64,000 bases of DNA from Plicaturopsis crispa FD-325 SS-3 (lineage: Eukaryota; Basidiomycota; Agaricomycetes; Amylocorticiales; Amylocorticiaceae): the NCBI GenBank assembly GCA_000827205.1, contig KN832554.1, positions 2,838,690-2,902,689 of the forward strand, read 5' to 3'. Below the pieces are notes generated by a model that was not told where the DNA came from, searched no databases, and saw nothing but the letters and a program-made list of their open reading frames with translations. Positions 11,734 to 22,886 of the stretch are shown piece by piece (position 1 is the stretch's first letter; every line of letters starts with the position of its first letter). The position numbers were made by a program, and so were the translations under genes.

Positions 11734-13385
11734 ATGCACCGATGCTTGGAGACATTCGACACCATCGTCCTCATCTTCTCCGACATCGCGCGCTCGAAGG
11801 ACCCCGATGCCGCCCGTACGACCCTTGCGCGCCTTGCACGCACATGCCGTGCGTTCCACGAAGTTGCGCTGGATCTCCTCTGGGAGGAGCAGACGGACAT
11901 ACTACCCCTGCTGCGATGCATGCCCCCGGACTTATGGGAAGTAGAGGCGTCACATGCACGTAGTCCGAAATGGGTACAGTAGCGCGTACCCGTTGCGAGT
12001 CACGAACCCGCTCACACTACCTATCTATCCAGATGTTGCGAAGGCCGATACGTTTGACGGACTGGCAAAGATGTCGGCAGTTGGGGGAGCGCATCAAAAT
12101 CTTGCGGATGAGGAGGATCGACTATGAGATGTCGCCCGAAGTGTCCCTCGCCCTGTCTCTCTCTCTTCCTAGAGATGGACTTTTACCCAACCTGCACACC
12201 TTACAATTGCCGTGGACAAAGAAAGTCTTGTTCTTTTGCCGCCCAGGGCTACAGCTGCGTGAACTATGTTTCGGGAGATCCGACTGGTACGACACGCCGA
12301 CTACCCCAGCGCCTTCACTGCTGCTTTCCTTCCCATCGATATATCCGAACGTCAAGAAATTCACCTTAAGCGCTTCTTTCGAAGGCAATACAGCGTGCGT
12401 CGGGATGGCGTGTGCGTGGCCTGGCCTCGAAGCCCTCGAGCTCGGCAACAATCTCGACTTCGATGGTCTGCGCACATTATCCCTTCGGCTCCCCAATCTA
12501 CACGAGCTGGATATTACCTGGGAAGATAACTTTTTTTATCTTGGCCCCTCACTGTATCCATCTCCGCCCCATATGTTGGCATGCTCTGCAAAATTCCCCC
12601 AGCTCCGCAAACTCACACTTAGTATTGTCGAAATTGGCACGGAAGAGACTGCCCTGACTATATGCGACACTCTTCTCCATACAATGGACATACCCAAGCT
12701 AGAAACTATTCACATCCTGCTTCGAAACGACTTGAGAACTAGCCGCGAGGCGTCGCGTTCGCTGCTGGCATGGCTGGGCAGCCACCCCGCCCTGCGCTCC
12801 GTGAGGCTCCAAGTGCCTGAAGCATCCTGGGACGACGTCGCGGACTCTCGTGACCTGGACAACGCCCTGTGCCGCGACACCATCCAGCCGCTCCTCTCCT
12901 GCCGACAGCTAGAAAGATTCTACTGGGACTGCGCAGACGGTTTTGACCTCGACGACGCCGACGTGACAACGATGGCCACGGCGTGGCCGTCTCTGCGGTG
13001 GCTGGAGCTCTCCTCCCCAGCCGGATTGCCTGTCTCCTCGCGCATCACACTCCAGGGGCTTTCGACGCTGCTGCAGCTGTGCCCCGCCCTGAAGGGCCTC
13101 TGCCTCGTCATCGACGCGACGCACACCGACGTCCTGCCAGTGGCGGCACCGTTGAACAGCGCCCTCGAGCATATCTTCCTGGGCAATTCGCCCATCGCGG
13201 ACGCAGAAGCGGTGGCCGCCGTCTTGTCACGCGTCCTGCCGCATCTTTCCGAGGTCGACACCGTGTGGGAGCGGTTTACGCTTGCGGAGGACTTTGAGGA
13301 TGAGGAACTCGCAGAAGAATATGACGCACGGTGGCGCGAGGTAAAGAATCTTCTTCGAGCTGCAGCAAGTAGCGCGGTCCCGTGA
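11734..13385 (+). CDS. F-box-like / leucine-rich protein, paralogue 3 (group B)
   Basis: Two exons (11734-11973 and 12033-13385; 59-bp intron) encode about 530 aa. Exon 1 starts MHRCLETFDTIVLIFSDIAR and contains LARLARTCRAFHEVALDLLW and DILPLLRCMPPDLW. Exon 2 starts MLRRPIRLTDWQRCRQLGER and has FFCRPGLQL, DGFDLDDADVTTMATAWPSL, SRITLQGLSTLLQLCPAL and LGNSPIADAEAVAAVLSRVL. This copy has an acidic loop near the C-terminus (AEDFEDEELAEEYDARW), shared in weaker form with paralogue 4. The coding part is more GC-rich than in group A. Function is inferred as for the other paralogues. Confidence 0.8.
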
Positions 13386-14076
13386 GAGGACGACGGTATA
13401 GTTTGGTACAGTATTTAATCTCCTCTTCCCACCAATGGCTACTAACTGACGCCTCAACGGACTGGCAGCGCAGGGGTGCGATGCGCACATCCTTCTTTTA
13501 TTTGGCTCTCTGTATGAGTACGTGTGTCTTGAGTCGCGGATGCGCTCAGTGTACACTGTGCGATCTCTTTTACTGCCTCGCTTAGGAGACGATGTACTTA
13601 CTTCTTGCTTGAGTCGATTGTATTCGAGTGTCCTGATAACGTTGAAACTCAGGCCTGCCTATTCCAAATGCTTCGTATACCGTGACGGCCAATTTACCAA
13701 CCGGACGTGCATCGTGCTCACGCAGTACTAGTGCTCGACGGGGTCAACGCTAGCGCGACGCGCCAAACCGTGAGCGACGCGACCCGGACGCGACAAGCGC
13801 TGAATGAAACGCAAACACGAAAGAAAAACGTGTCCTCTGTCAGTGGTGTATGTGTATACGTATATGCATTATTCAAAATAGATCCCATTGTGTCCGCGCG
13901 CCCTCGTCGGTCCCGCCCCACCCATCGTCTCGTCACACTCCCATGCCCCGCCAATTCTAGCCCGCACGCGATTCCTACATCCCAAGCCGCGCCTATCCGT
14001 CGTATCGGTCGTGTGGTTCGTAGCGTGATACACATAGACAAGGTGGAGGCGCTGGCAAAAAGGGAAGGGACGGCGC
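13386..14076. other. Convergent spacer between F-box 3 and ERV14
   Basis: About 690 bp that contain the 3' untranslated ends of two convergent genes. I see no further gene, RNA or repeat. Confidence 0.4.
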
Positions 14077-15220
14077 TCACTCGCTCTCCGATATGAGCGC
14101 GACGATCATCCTACGAGCCCGTCAGCCCACACCGCACGCGAACAAGAGAGAAAGACGCACCGGTAGAGATAGTAAAAGAAGCTGAGGAGGTAGAACCCGA
14201 GCTTGAAGAAGCTTTCCTTTTTGTGCCCCGAGAGCGTGCGGAAGATTTCTGTCGCGTCGTACATATGGTTCGCGTTGCGGATCCTGCGGGTGGGCGGTGT
14301 CAGTATTGGGGAGAAAGAGGAGATGGTGGAAGTGGAGGAAGAGGTGGGGCAGGACGAAAGGGGGGCGGGGAAGTGGGGAGGACGCTCCCGCCCGGCCTCC
14401 ATTTCCTCCTCTGCCCGAATAAAACCCCAACCACCGAAAACCCAACCCATACCTCCCAAACACTAGAAACAAAAACAAAAGTGCACTCACTTATTCGCAT
14501 TAAACGCTACCAGAGGCGCGTTGAGCGCGAACGCGACCCACTGCCCGCTGAGCAGGAAGAGCGCGGTGAGGAACGCGTGTGCGGCATTCTCCGGGAGGAC
14601 GAACTGTATCGGGAGGTAGTTAGCGTGAGTAGGAGGAAGCTCGCGTGAAGGTGGGGAGGGGAGATTGGCGGAACAGAAAGGAGAGGGCACACACTTGGTT
14701 GAGCTTGTTGCAGAGGTCGATGGGGTTGATGTAGTCGCATTCGAGGTCGGAGAACATGATGATCTGTGTATGTTGGGCGGCGCGTAGATGTGCATTCGGT
14801 ATTCGGTGGTGGGTTTGGTATTTGGGGTGTGTGACGGCGGGGGTGGAGAGTTACGAGCGAGCCATGACGTGATCGTGTAGAGTCAATGAATGCACGGGGG
14901 CAAAGACAAGCACGGCAGAGGGGGGCAACGCGTGAAGGCAAAGATAATACACGGGGAATGGAAAGTGGAGGGACGAAGGACAATCAGCAAAGTCACCGGG
15001 AAGGATGGTAGGAAGACGAGACGCACGAAAAAGACCATAGTGAAGAGGAGACCCGCGGCCATGAGGACCGCGAAAAGGAACAACCAGCCTGCGAACGGGC
15101 GTGTCGTGCGACAATTGTGCAGTAGGTGCGATCATCGACGACACGCAGACGAAAGGAACGAGGCAATTGTGAGCGCAGGCTGGGCAGGATAAGAGGAGGA
15201 GACGCACCAGCACCACCCAT
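14077..15220 (-). CDS. ERV14: Cornichon family ER cargo receptor (Erv14-like)
   Basis: Six exons on the minus strand (15220-15208, 15088-15027, 14763-14695, 14603-14491, 14283-14161, 14110-14077) encode 137 aa, the usual length of the family. The protein begins MGGAGWLFLFAVLMAAGLLF, continues with the conserved IIMFSDLECDYINPIDLCNK, which includes the cornichon signature, then LPENAAHAFLTALFLLSGQW, NANHMYDATEIFRTLSGHKK and a last hydrophobic stretch before the end IVALISESE. Erv14 packs membrane proteins into COPII vesicles at the ER. All joins are in frame with GT-AG ends. The first exon is only 13 bp, which automated gene finders may miss. Confidence 0.93.
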
Positions 15221-15517
15221 TTCTAGAAATATTTTATGCAAGTGTTTTTCGTGAAATGTTTCGTCCGGCGGATGGCCCGTCTACACTTTTACAGGTCGTC
15301 AGTAGATCACTTTGGAGCAGAGTAGAGACACGCACGGGATATAAGTAGGAAAGAACAGAGACAGAGAGCAGAACGACGTGGACGCTGACGCTAAGGAAAG
15401 CCGCGCACGATACGGGCGTGCCACCGTGACAAAATGTGACATAATGGTGACAATTGGTGACTAAAGTGACTGCAGCTCTTTCTTTCACTTACTCGTTCAA
15501 CGCCAACGACGACGACG
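15221..15517. promoter_or_regulatory. Divergent promoter of ERV14 and the RRM gene
   Basis: 297 bp between the two start codons. It contains several tgactaaagtgac / tgtgacataatggtgac repeats (about 15420-15470). These GTGAC-type direct repeats could be binding sites; this is inference from their spacing only. Confidence 0.35.
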
Positions 15518-16508
15518 ATGGCCTCCCTGCTCGAACGCCTCGACAACCCCGGCCCCGTTCGCTCAAAGCAGCAGCAGCAGCAGCACAGATCGGCCCCTTA
15601 TGTCCGTCGCCCTTGTCCTTGTCACACACTGGCCTCCGCTGACTTTACCCTAGGCACGTCCTAGCAAAACCCCTACCGGCGACGTCGACGGCCCCTGGTC
15701 CCACGACCTCTTTCACGACCCCGCTTCCGCCTCCACTCCCGCAAACAAAGACCGCGTAAAATCCCTCGCAGCGCGCATCTCCTCTTCATCCTCCTCCTCC
15801 CACCCGCGCACCCACAGCACCGCGCTCGCCCAAAAAGCACTCGCACACCTCGCCCCCTCCTCCCAGCTCTCCATCAAGGGCGCCTCCACCTCCACCTCCT
15901 CTGCCGCACTCGCAAAAGACGGCAACGTCGTAGAGATCCGCGGCCTCGCCCCAGGCACTTCCACCGACGACGTTGAGGCCATATTCAAGTCCGTCGGCCC
16001 GCTGCTCCCGCAGTTCTCCACCACCGTCCCCTCTGCACCTGGCGAGATCGACAAGGCGGGCCCGACGGTGCGCGTGGCGTACAAGGCCGCCGCCTCTGCG
16101 CGCGCGGCGGTCGCGAAGTTCCACGGCGCGCCCGCGGACGGGCGCACCCTCAGCGTGCGCGTCGTAGGCATCCAAGGCGGCGGTGGGCTCGCGGGCCGCC
16201 TGCTTGCGTCCGGTGGTATCGGTATCGGTGGTAATGGGGGTGGAGGAGGAGGGGACGCGATGGATTTAGACCGCTCGGTGGATGTGCTGCTGTCCTCGGC
16301 GGCGGCGGATGGCGGCAGCAAGATGCGCTCGGACACGCTGCTCGCGGCGCCTGGTGCGCAGGTGCTCGTCGCGCCCCCCGGGGCGGATCCGCGGGAGTAT
16401 ACTCAGGCGCAAGGGGGGTCGTGGCGGGGCAGGGGTGGGGCAAGAGGAGGGGGCGGTCGAGGGAAGAGGGGTGGGCGGGGACGAAGGGGCGGGATGGATG
16501 TTGATTGA
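15518..16508 (+). CDS. RRM-domain RNA-binding protein with RGG-rich tail (Aly/REF-like organisation)
   Basis: Exon 1 starts at MASLLERLDNPGPV and has a (CAG)5 glutamine run. A short intron precedes exon 2, which begins at about 15653 with ARPSKTPTGDVDGPW and ends at 16508. The donor appears to be a weak gtccgt near 15614. The centre holds one RRM (GNVVEIRGLAPGTSTDDVEA, then TVRVAYKAAASARAAV). The C-terminus is glycine- and arginine-rich and ends RRGGMDVD. A single RRM followed by an RGG tail is the layout of mRNA-export adaptors such as Aly/REF-Yra1, so a role in nuclear mRNA binding is likely. The N-terminus does not show a clear UAP56-binding motif, so the exact family stays open. Confidence 0.7.
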
Positions 16509-16742
16509 AGGCGTGCGCGGGTGATGGTGTGTTTCTTGCTGTCCTCATTTCTCGATCTGGCGTGTTTGTCGATTTTGAATCTGAATCTACCTAAGTTGTT
16601 GCTCTACTGTATGCTCCATTCTACAGCTCTCTTTTATTTCACTGGTCGCACCATATCACAGGTTGGATTGCAGTAAGATGAACTTCATGGGCTACACTAG
16701 AGCCGGTCTCAGCAGTTCTGATGTTCTCTCATTACGGGTGTG

Positions 16743-17003
16743 ACTTGTGGACTCAAGACATGCATATGCCTGCCAGTGGCTGGCCGCTGCCCGACTTGAT
16801 TTTGAGGTTGAGCAGGCGGCTAAGGCCGTAGCCAAGCACACACAAACAACCTCTTTTCTTCAGCGCCGTTTTCCCGAAAAGGCAATAGAATGCTTTCCAT
16901 GTTTCTGCCGCCTTCGTCCTCGACCGCATTTACCTCCGGAATATGTCCCAATTTTCTTTTACAAAACCTTTGATTCGGACAATGTACATATTTTGTAGAT
17001 AAA
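16743..17003 (+). repeat. Third, shortened copy of the duplicated segment
   Basis: This stretch shares ggccgtagccaagcac...caaacaacctctttt with 19565-19600 and catttacctccggaatatgtc with 19998-20020, in the same order as the right duplication arm. About 350 bp that lie between these blocks in the right arm are missing here. It sits directly downstream of F-box 4. Confidence 0.65.
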
Positions 17004-17025
17004 TGCATACTGTACCGTCGTCCAC

Positions 17026-18680
17026 TCACTGCACCTTGCTATCTGCAGCACTGCTCAAAATCTTGTTTACCTCACCCCACCGCGCGTCATATTCCGCTGC
17101 GAGTACTTCACTCCCTGGGTCGTCGGCAAACACATCCAACGCCCACGAGTTGCGGACCTTGGACAGACGCGGCATGACGCGCGACAGCACGGTGGCGACC
17201 GCTTCTGCATCCGCGATCGGCGAATTGCCGAGGTAGATACGTTCGAGCGCTCTGTTCATGGGCGCCATCAATTGCGCAGGGACGTCGACCTGCGTCGCGT
17301 CAACCACGATGCTTAGGTGCTCCAGGTCAGGGCACCGCTGCAGCATGGCTGCGAGCCCGCGGAATGTGATCCGCGACCGGACAGACCATCCGGGGTGGGT
17401 GGAGAGCTCCAGCCACTGCAAAGACGGCCACGACGCAGCCATCGTTGCCACGTCTTCGTCGTCGAGGTCGAAGCCGTCGGTGCAGGCCCATTCGAACTTC
17501 ACGAGATGGCGGCAGGCGAACAGTGGCTGCAGGGTTGTTCTGCACAAGACGTTGTTCGGGTCACGACAGTCCTCGTCGGTCTCCCAGGCGACCTCGAGGA
17601 TGACGGAGCGCAGGGCGGAGTGGCTGCCCAGATATGCGAGCACGGAGCGCGACGTCGGCTCATGGCTCGTGTTTGCGTCGGTTCTAAGCAGGATGTGGAT
17701 GGTGTCTAGCACGGGTATGTCCATCGTACGGAGAAGACTGTCGCATATAGCTAAGGCAGTGCGCTCGCCTAGCTCGGCGATCCTGAGTGTGAGTTTGCTT
17801 AGCCGTGGAAATGGTACAGAGCGTGCCAGCTTATGGGCCGTGGATAAATCCGTGGAGTAAACATCCTTCAAGTACTGTGACCAGGTGAGATCCAGCTCGC
17901 GCAAATTGCAGAGCCGACGGGCTGATGCTTGCAGATCACCGAAGAGGACCAGGTTGCCGAGTGCGAGGACTTCAAGGCCTGCCCATGCAGAGGCCATCAT
18001 AAGGGGCACAGTAAGATCGTGAACAGAAGCACACATAGCGAATCTCTCCACGTTCGGGCACATTGATGGGAAGGAAAGCAGCAGTGAGGGTGCTATATCT
18101 CTAATAGCCGACGGGTAGTACAAGTCGCGGGTAATGATACGTAGTTCACGCAGCTTTGGCCCTGGGCGGCAAAAGAACTCGGTGCGCTCAGTCAAAGGCA
18201 GTTCCAGGGTGCGTAGGTTAGGCAAAATCCCTTCGCCTGGAGAAGCGATGAGCATGGCGAGGGACACTTCGGGCGACATTTCATAGTCAAGCCGTTTCAT
18301 TCGCAGATTTTTGACGCGAGCCCCCAACCGTTGACATCGTTGCCAGTCCGCCGGACATATCGGCCTTCGTAACGTCTGATTAAGTCGATGGTGTAAGTGG
18401 GTGGGACAGGCAGCCGCGGCCTGCAATGGGATGTCCATACCAATTTGGGCCGATCTGCATCTCGCGTTGTCTCATCCAATAGATCCGGGGGCATGCATCG
18501 CAGCAGGGGTAGCATGCCCGTCTGCTCTTCCCAGAGGAGATCCAGCGCTACTTCCTGAAAAGCATGGCATGTACGCGCGAGGCTTGCTAGGGTCGTGCGG
18601 GCGGCATCGGGGTTCTTCGAGCGCGCGATGTCGGTGAATATGAGGACGATGATGTCGAATGTCTCCAAGCAAGGGTGCAT
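17026..18680 (-). CDS. F-box-like / leucine-rich protein, paralogue 4 (group B)
   Basis: Two exons on the minus strand (18680-18441 and 18375-17026; 65-bp intron) encode about 529 aa. Exon 1 starts MHPCLETFDIIVLIFTDIAR and includes LASLARTCHAFQEVALDLLW and TGMLPLLRCMPPDLL. Exon 2 starts TLRRPICPADWQRCQRLGAR and shows FFCRPGPKL, DGFDLDDEDVATMAASWPSL, SRITFRGLAAMLQRCPDLEH and LGNSPIADAEAVATVLSRVM. The closest copies in the window are paralogues 2 and 3. The exon-1 domain is the part expected to bind Skp1. Confidence 0.8.
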
Positions 18681-18979
18681 ATTCGTATTCGAGGCTTGGG
18701 TATCGAGTAGGTACGAGCACAGCGGTAGAGCTCGTAGAATGCAAACACGTACCTATAGATACGGAGAGATACATACGGTGCCAATATTAATGCGATTAAG
18801 TATGGTGCCGCGGCGAGCCCATATGAACCTGCCCTAAATAAGCTCCTACAAAACCCTGCCATAATTATTTTTCTTGCTCTTTTGTGCGGCGGCACGGCCA
18901 TATCTTCCCCATGTTGCTCATGACTGCCTTCTTCTACGCGGTCGTTCGAGTGTCAGGCCGTGTCCTGAGCAATCTGAGC

Positions 18980-21129
18980 TTCTTAGCACCCGCTGTCGTC
19001 TTTCCTGCTATTTTCTCCGCAGAAAGGGGACGGGTCGGCGGTCTCATACAATCTATCTGGGTTCCACTCGGTTTCCGTTTATCTTCGGTTGGACATCCGA
19101 TATTTGAGTCTTCAGTTTATCTGTGTATGCTTATCGTACCTGTTCCCCACCCTGCAAGTCAATGCACCCTTGTTTTCCTCTGCCATGCATTGTGAAGTGC
19201 CGCATTGCGCGAGGCGTTGTTGACAGGTCTCCCAGTGGCACAATGGGGTCTGTGAGTTATGTATGGTGAGTCTCGTATATATTTCTCGACTTAATACACG
19301 ATGGCACTTGTAGAAAACGCATGGCGAGCGTCGACTTCTCAGACGACTTGAGCGATGCGCCGCTTCTGTGCTGCCCAGGACCGACACCGCAGGAGGACTT
19401 TTCCTAAACCGCATTCCGCGAACAGGCTCTTGGTGTCAATCGCCTCCACCGGTAGCATTGTTCATCCAGCGTTAGAACACTATCGTCGACAAAGAATCGA
19501 GGCTCTTTTGCTGCGGAAGCCTCGAGCCAAAAGGTTGCCAAAAGGTGCCACTGGTGCATCGGAGGCCGTAGCCAAGCACGCGCAAACAACCTCTTTTTTC
19601 AATGTTTTTCCGAAAATGGAATACAAAAAAATTCTACGTTTCATCCAAGTTTCATCGTTTGTTCGATGTCGCGGCTACTGTACGGCGTTCGGCTCCGTCC
19701 ACTGTTCCCCATTATTCTTGAGTTTCATCCTTGAGCCTCGTGTCTCTCCGCTCGGACTTTCTGTGACTGGACTCGCGACATGCATGCGGCTAACACGAGG
19801 ATCCTTATGAGTAAAGACTCCCCAAGCATGCACGGCATTTGGTCATCTTCTAGCAGTCTCAGAACGGCTGGCGCCGCAGTCCGGACTTGCATCGCCCCAA
19901 TTACAGCATGGGCAAGCACAAAAAAAAGCCTTGTGCGCCGGATGCCTGTCAAAACGCCAGCGCCGTTACGGGAACCGCGCCCTCTGCGTCATCGACCCCA
20001 TTTACCTCCGGAATATGTCTCCGTTTTCTCTGACAAAATCCTTGATCGGGACAATGCTCCTTTACAAGTATAGTTTTTCTGCGGCCATCGAAACCCCGTA
20101 AAACGTTGCGCCCTCGATGCCAACCCGGTGCGAGTAATTGAAATTTTTCGGGGGAGGCGCGTTTGCTGGGTATAAAGACCCCTCCTCCAACGGTATTCGC
20201 ACTCCACGATCTTCACTTGACCATCACCCACCCAAACACAGCAAAATACCCATCTCCCATCTTCACTACTCAACACCACAATGTCCCGCTTCTCCATCAC
20301 CATGCTCCTAGTCCTCGTCGCGTTTATCGCGTCTGTCATCGCGTCTCCCGTTGAGGTTGAGAGGCGCTCCAACAGCGGCCAGGTATGCACCACGGCGTCC
20401 TCCATCCCAGGGCATACACTCACCTCTCGACGCGCTTGCAGGGAACTTGGTTCGAGGTTGGCTTGGGCAACTGCGGCAAGACCAGCGTCGACTCCGACCA
20501 TATCGTCGCGCTCGCCACGAGCAAATACGCGTCAGGCGCACACTGCAACAAAGTAAATACGCGCCTTTTTCGCGTTTGACTTCGCTTGACCGCTAACCTG
20601 GACTGTCATTGCAGAAAGTAACCATTAAAGCCAACGGCGTCACCAAGACCGCAACTGTCATGGATTCCTGCCCGTCGTGCGCGTCCGGCGACCTAGGTGA
20701 ATATCTATGTCGCCCGTTTTATACACATGGCCCTAACGCGTTTCTCTGCCAGATATGTCGCCGTCGCTCTTCAAAGAATTCGCCTCGCTCGACGTCGGTG
20801 TCCTCGACATCACCTGGTCGTTCGACTAGTCAGGCCATTCGCGACGCGTCTCTTCTCTTCCCCACTAGATTTCTTCTTCCACTCTCATTCGACCTCTTCT
20901 TTCCCCAACCCCGTGTACGCCATACCCTCGCCAACGCCCCGAAAATCTCCAAATGTATCTCATAGTGTTAGAGTTGGGTGACTTACGCTGTCTACTGTCT
21001 GTCTCTTTATTGTATCAGTAGCGCTAGCCGCTGTTATTTGCCTAGTTACCGCATAGTATTTGTATACTGGTCCGCCGGTTATCATAGAAAGGGAAATGTG
21101 GCCCGAATGCATTCGTTTTTATAATCAAC
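18980..21129. repeat. Right arm of the large inverted segmental duplication
   Basis: The reverse complement of this stretch matches 6003-9395 without the TRIM. It contains the second DPBB gene and its promoter. The empty site of the TRIM (tgcgg, 19785-19789) lies inside, in the context gacatgcatgcggctaacac. Confidence 0.85.
20281..20829 (+). CDS. Secreted RlpA-like double-psi beta-barrel protein, copy 2
   Basis: Four exons (20281-20382, 20442-20552, 20615-20696, 20753-20829) encode 123 aa. The signal peptide is MLLVLVAFIASVIASP, followed by a dibasic site VERR. Domain motifs are GTWFEVGLGNCG, DHIVALATSKYASG, ATVMDSCPSCASGDLDMS and VGVLDITWSFD. Intron positions are the same as in copy 1 at 6282. 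The two mature proteins differ at few positions; copy 2 has one extra residue overall. A TATAAAG box at 20171-20177 lies about 104 bp before the ATG. Many mushroom proteins of this type are secreted and rise during fruiting or stress, but the activity here cannot be told. Confidence 0.9.
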
Positions 21130-21235
21130 GCCATGTCGTCCGGTCCTGAAGGAAGTGGCATTCGTGCGAGGCAAGTAGTGGCACACGGACGCGATCCAAA
21201 TCCAGTTATACTATCAGCAGTAAATCCGATCCAAT

Positions 21236-22289
21236 TCAATATACGGCCTCGAAAGTCACCACAATGGAATTCCGCCGCTCATCCTCCGTCGGCACCCGTA
21301 TGAACCCCTCCCCCGGTTCCACATCCACCTCCGAGTCTCCGTCCCCTGCGTCCAGTCTATGCAGCTTGCGGTCGCACGCGCAGCCTGGGAGGCACACGTC
21401 CGCTACCGCGAGCCTCCGCGCCGTCGCACCCCTGCGGAAGACGCACGCGCGGAGATACGCAAAGACGACGCGGAGGGGGAACGGCGACGGCGACGCGTCG
21501 ATGTCCTTCATGAAGACGTCGCGGTCGTAGCACGCCTGCGTCGCGAGCGCGAGCAGCAGCAGGGAAAGCACGTAGGTGCACACTGTGCGTGTGCGTGAGG
21601 GCTTGGCGCGCCCGTGGTGTAGAGAAAGACGTACCGAGAGTTGCGTGTATCCAGACGAGCGCGCGCAGGGCAGTGTAGAGGGCCTGGAAGTGCGCAGTAG
21701 CAGGTGGCGGCGGCGCAACGGTGGCAGTGAACATGCCGAGGACTGTGTGTTGCGCGTGGTTAGGACAGGATCGCGTGGGTATTTGGGACATGACAAGTGC
21801 GACATGTAGAGTTACGCCAAGCATCTACGTGCGCGAGGGAGGAGACTGACTCAACTAATTTCGAATGGAATCACCGCAAAAAGCCAGGTAAGCTCGATGG
21901 CGACGCGTTGCGGGTGCGCTCGGTTCACGGCTTTGCGCGTCGTGCTGCACGGCGGTACCGGGAAAGTGTGCGAGATCGGTCGAGAAGAGCAAAACAGGAA
22001 AGTCAACGCCGTGTCTTTATAGAGCAAAACGGGAACACGCACGACCACAGCGCGCCGGCGATGCTCGCGCCCGGGATGGCGATGAGAACCCAGAGGCTCC
22101 CACTGTGCGTCGTGGGCGGCAGTAGGACGCATGCGACAGCAATGCATGCCAGAGAGAGGGCTGCTATGAAGCCTGTCCAGACCGTTCACATAAGTGCATC
22201 GATTCGAGAAGGACTACGCGCCGAAAAGCGATGGGGAGCGCGTACGCACCCATGTATATTCTGCGGACCACACGAAATTTCGGGGACAT
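21236..22289 (-). CDS. Predicted four-TM membrane protein (MARVEL-like layout)
   Basis: A multi-exon minus-strand gene whose pieces are all hydrophobic. A likely start is MSPKFRVVRRIYM at 22289. Next comes GFIAALSLACIAVACVLL and LWVLIAIPGASIAGALW (about 22172-22030), then VAIELTWLFAVIPFEI (about 21905-21858), LYTALRALVWIHATL (about 21700-21645), and a last exon with YVLSLLLLALATQACYDRDV and an acidic cytosolic tail that ends VVTFEAVY (stop at 21236). Four membrane segments with a conserved-looking acidic residue in the third (IELTWL) resemble fungal MARVEL-type proteins. Intron borders are partly uncertain. An upstream start at 22484 is possible but would need another intron. No specific function can be assigned. 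Confidence 0.55.
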
Positions 22290-22489
22290 AGCGACGGGGG
22301 CTGCGGGGGGTTATGCATAGCCGGGTGTAGATCCCGGATCGAGTATGCTGGCGCTGAGGCTGACGTCCATGCTTTCCGGCAGTCCAGATGGAAATCCGCA
22401 GGAAAGTCGCCAACAGTCTTGGCCTCGCGAAGTTTTCAAACCGACCGGGTGGGTTAGGAGCCATACGAGGGCTTTAAAGGCCATGATGC

Positions 22490-22658
22490 ATTAACTCAGC
22501 AATATTGAGCAATGTAAAGTGAAGACCTGGCAAGCAGGGGGTCGAGCAGAGACGCGATGGTGCATAGCCGTGCATGGTGGTGAAGAACAAGAGCAAGGAA
22601 TCGGAGGTCCGAGGCGACAAGAGGACCTGCACGATCGAACACTCCGGAATGCACCTCT

Positions 22659-22690
<32 letters not shown>

Positions 22691-22886
22691 CTTCAAGCTC
22701 AATAAGTTCTGACTAGTCCACATTGTAAGTTATACACAGTCGGCACTGGCAAACGTTGAATTTCTCCAGAACTTGTGAGTTCAGGTTACTTACTGCCATA
22801 TATACTACGAGTGCGAATCACGTTTCATCTAATTTCATTGTCGTAGTGCGCGCCTTTAGAGTTATCTAGAAGACAACCGCACGGAC
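22490..22886. other. Intergenic region with a pyrimidine-rich microsatellite
   Basis: No gene is visible. Bases 22649-22693 are a CTCCTC-type pyrimidine tract (cctcttcctcctcttcctcc and neighbours), a likely simple repeat or promoter CT-tract upstream of F-box 5. Confidence 0.6.

Noticed and set aside
15568-15585. CAG run in the RRM gene as an unstable trinucleotide repeat
   Set aside because: Only five units, in frame, and common in fungal N-termini.
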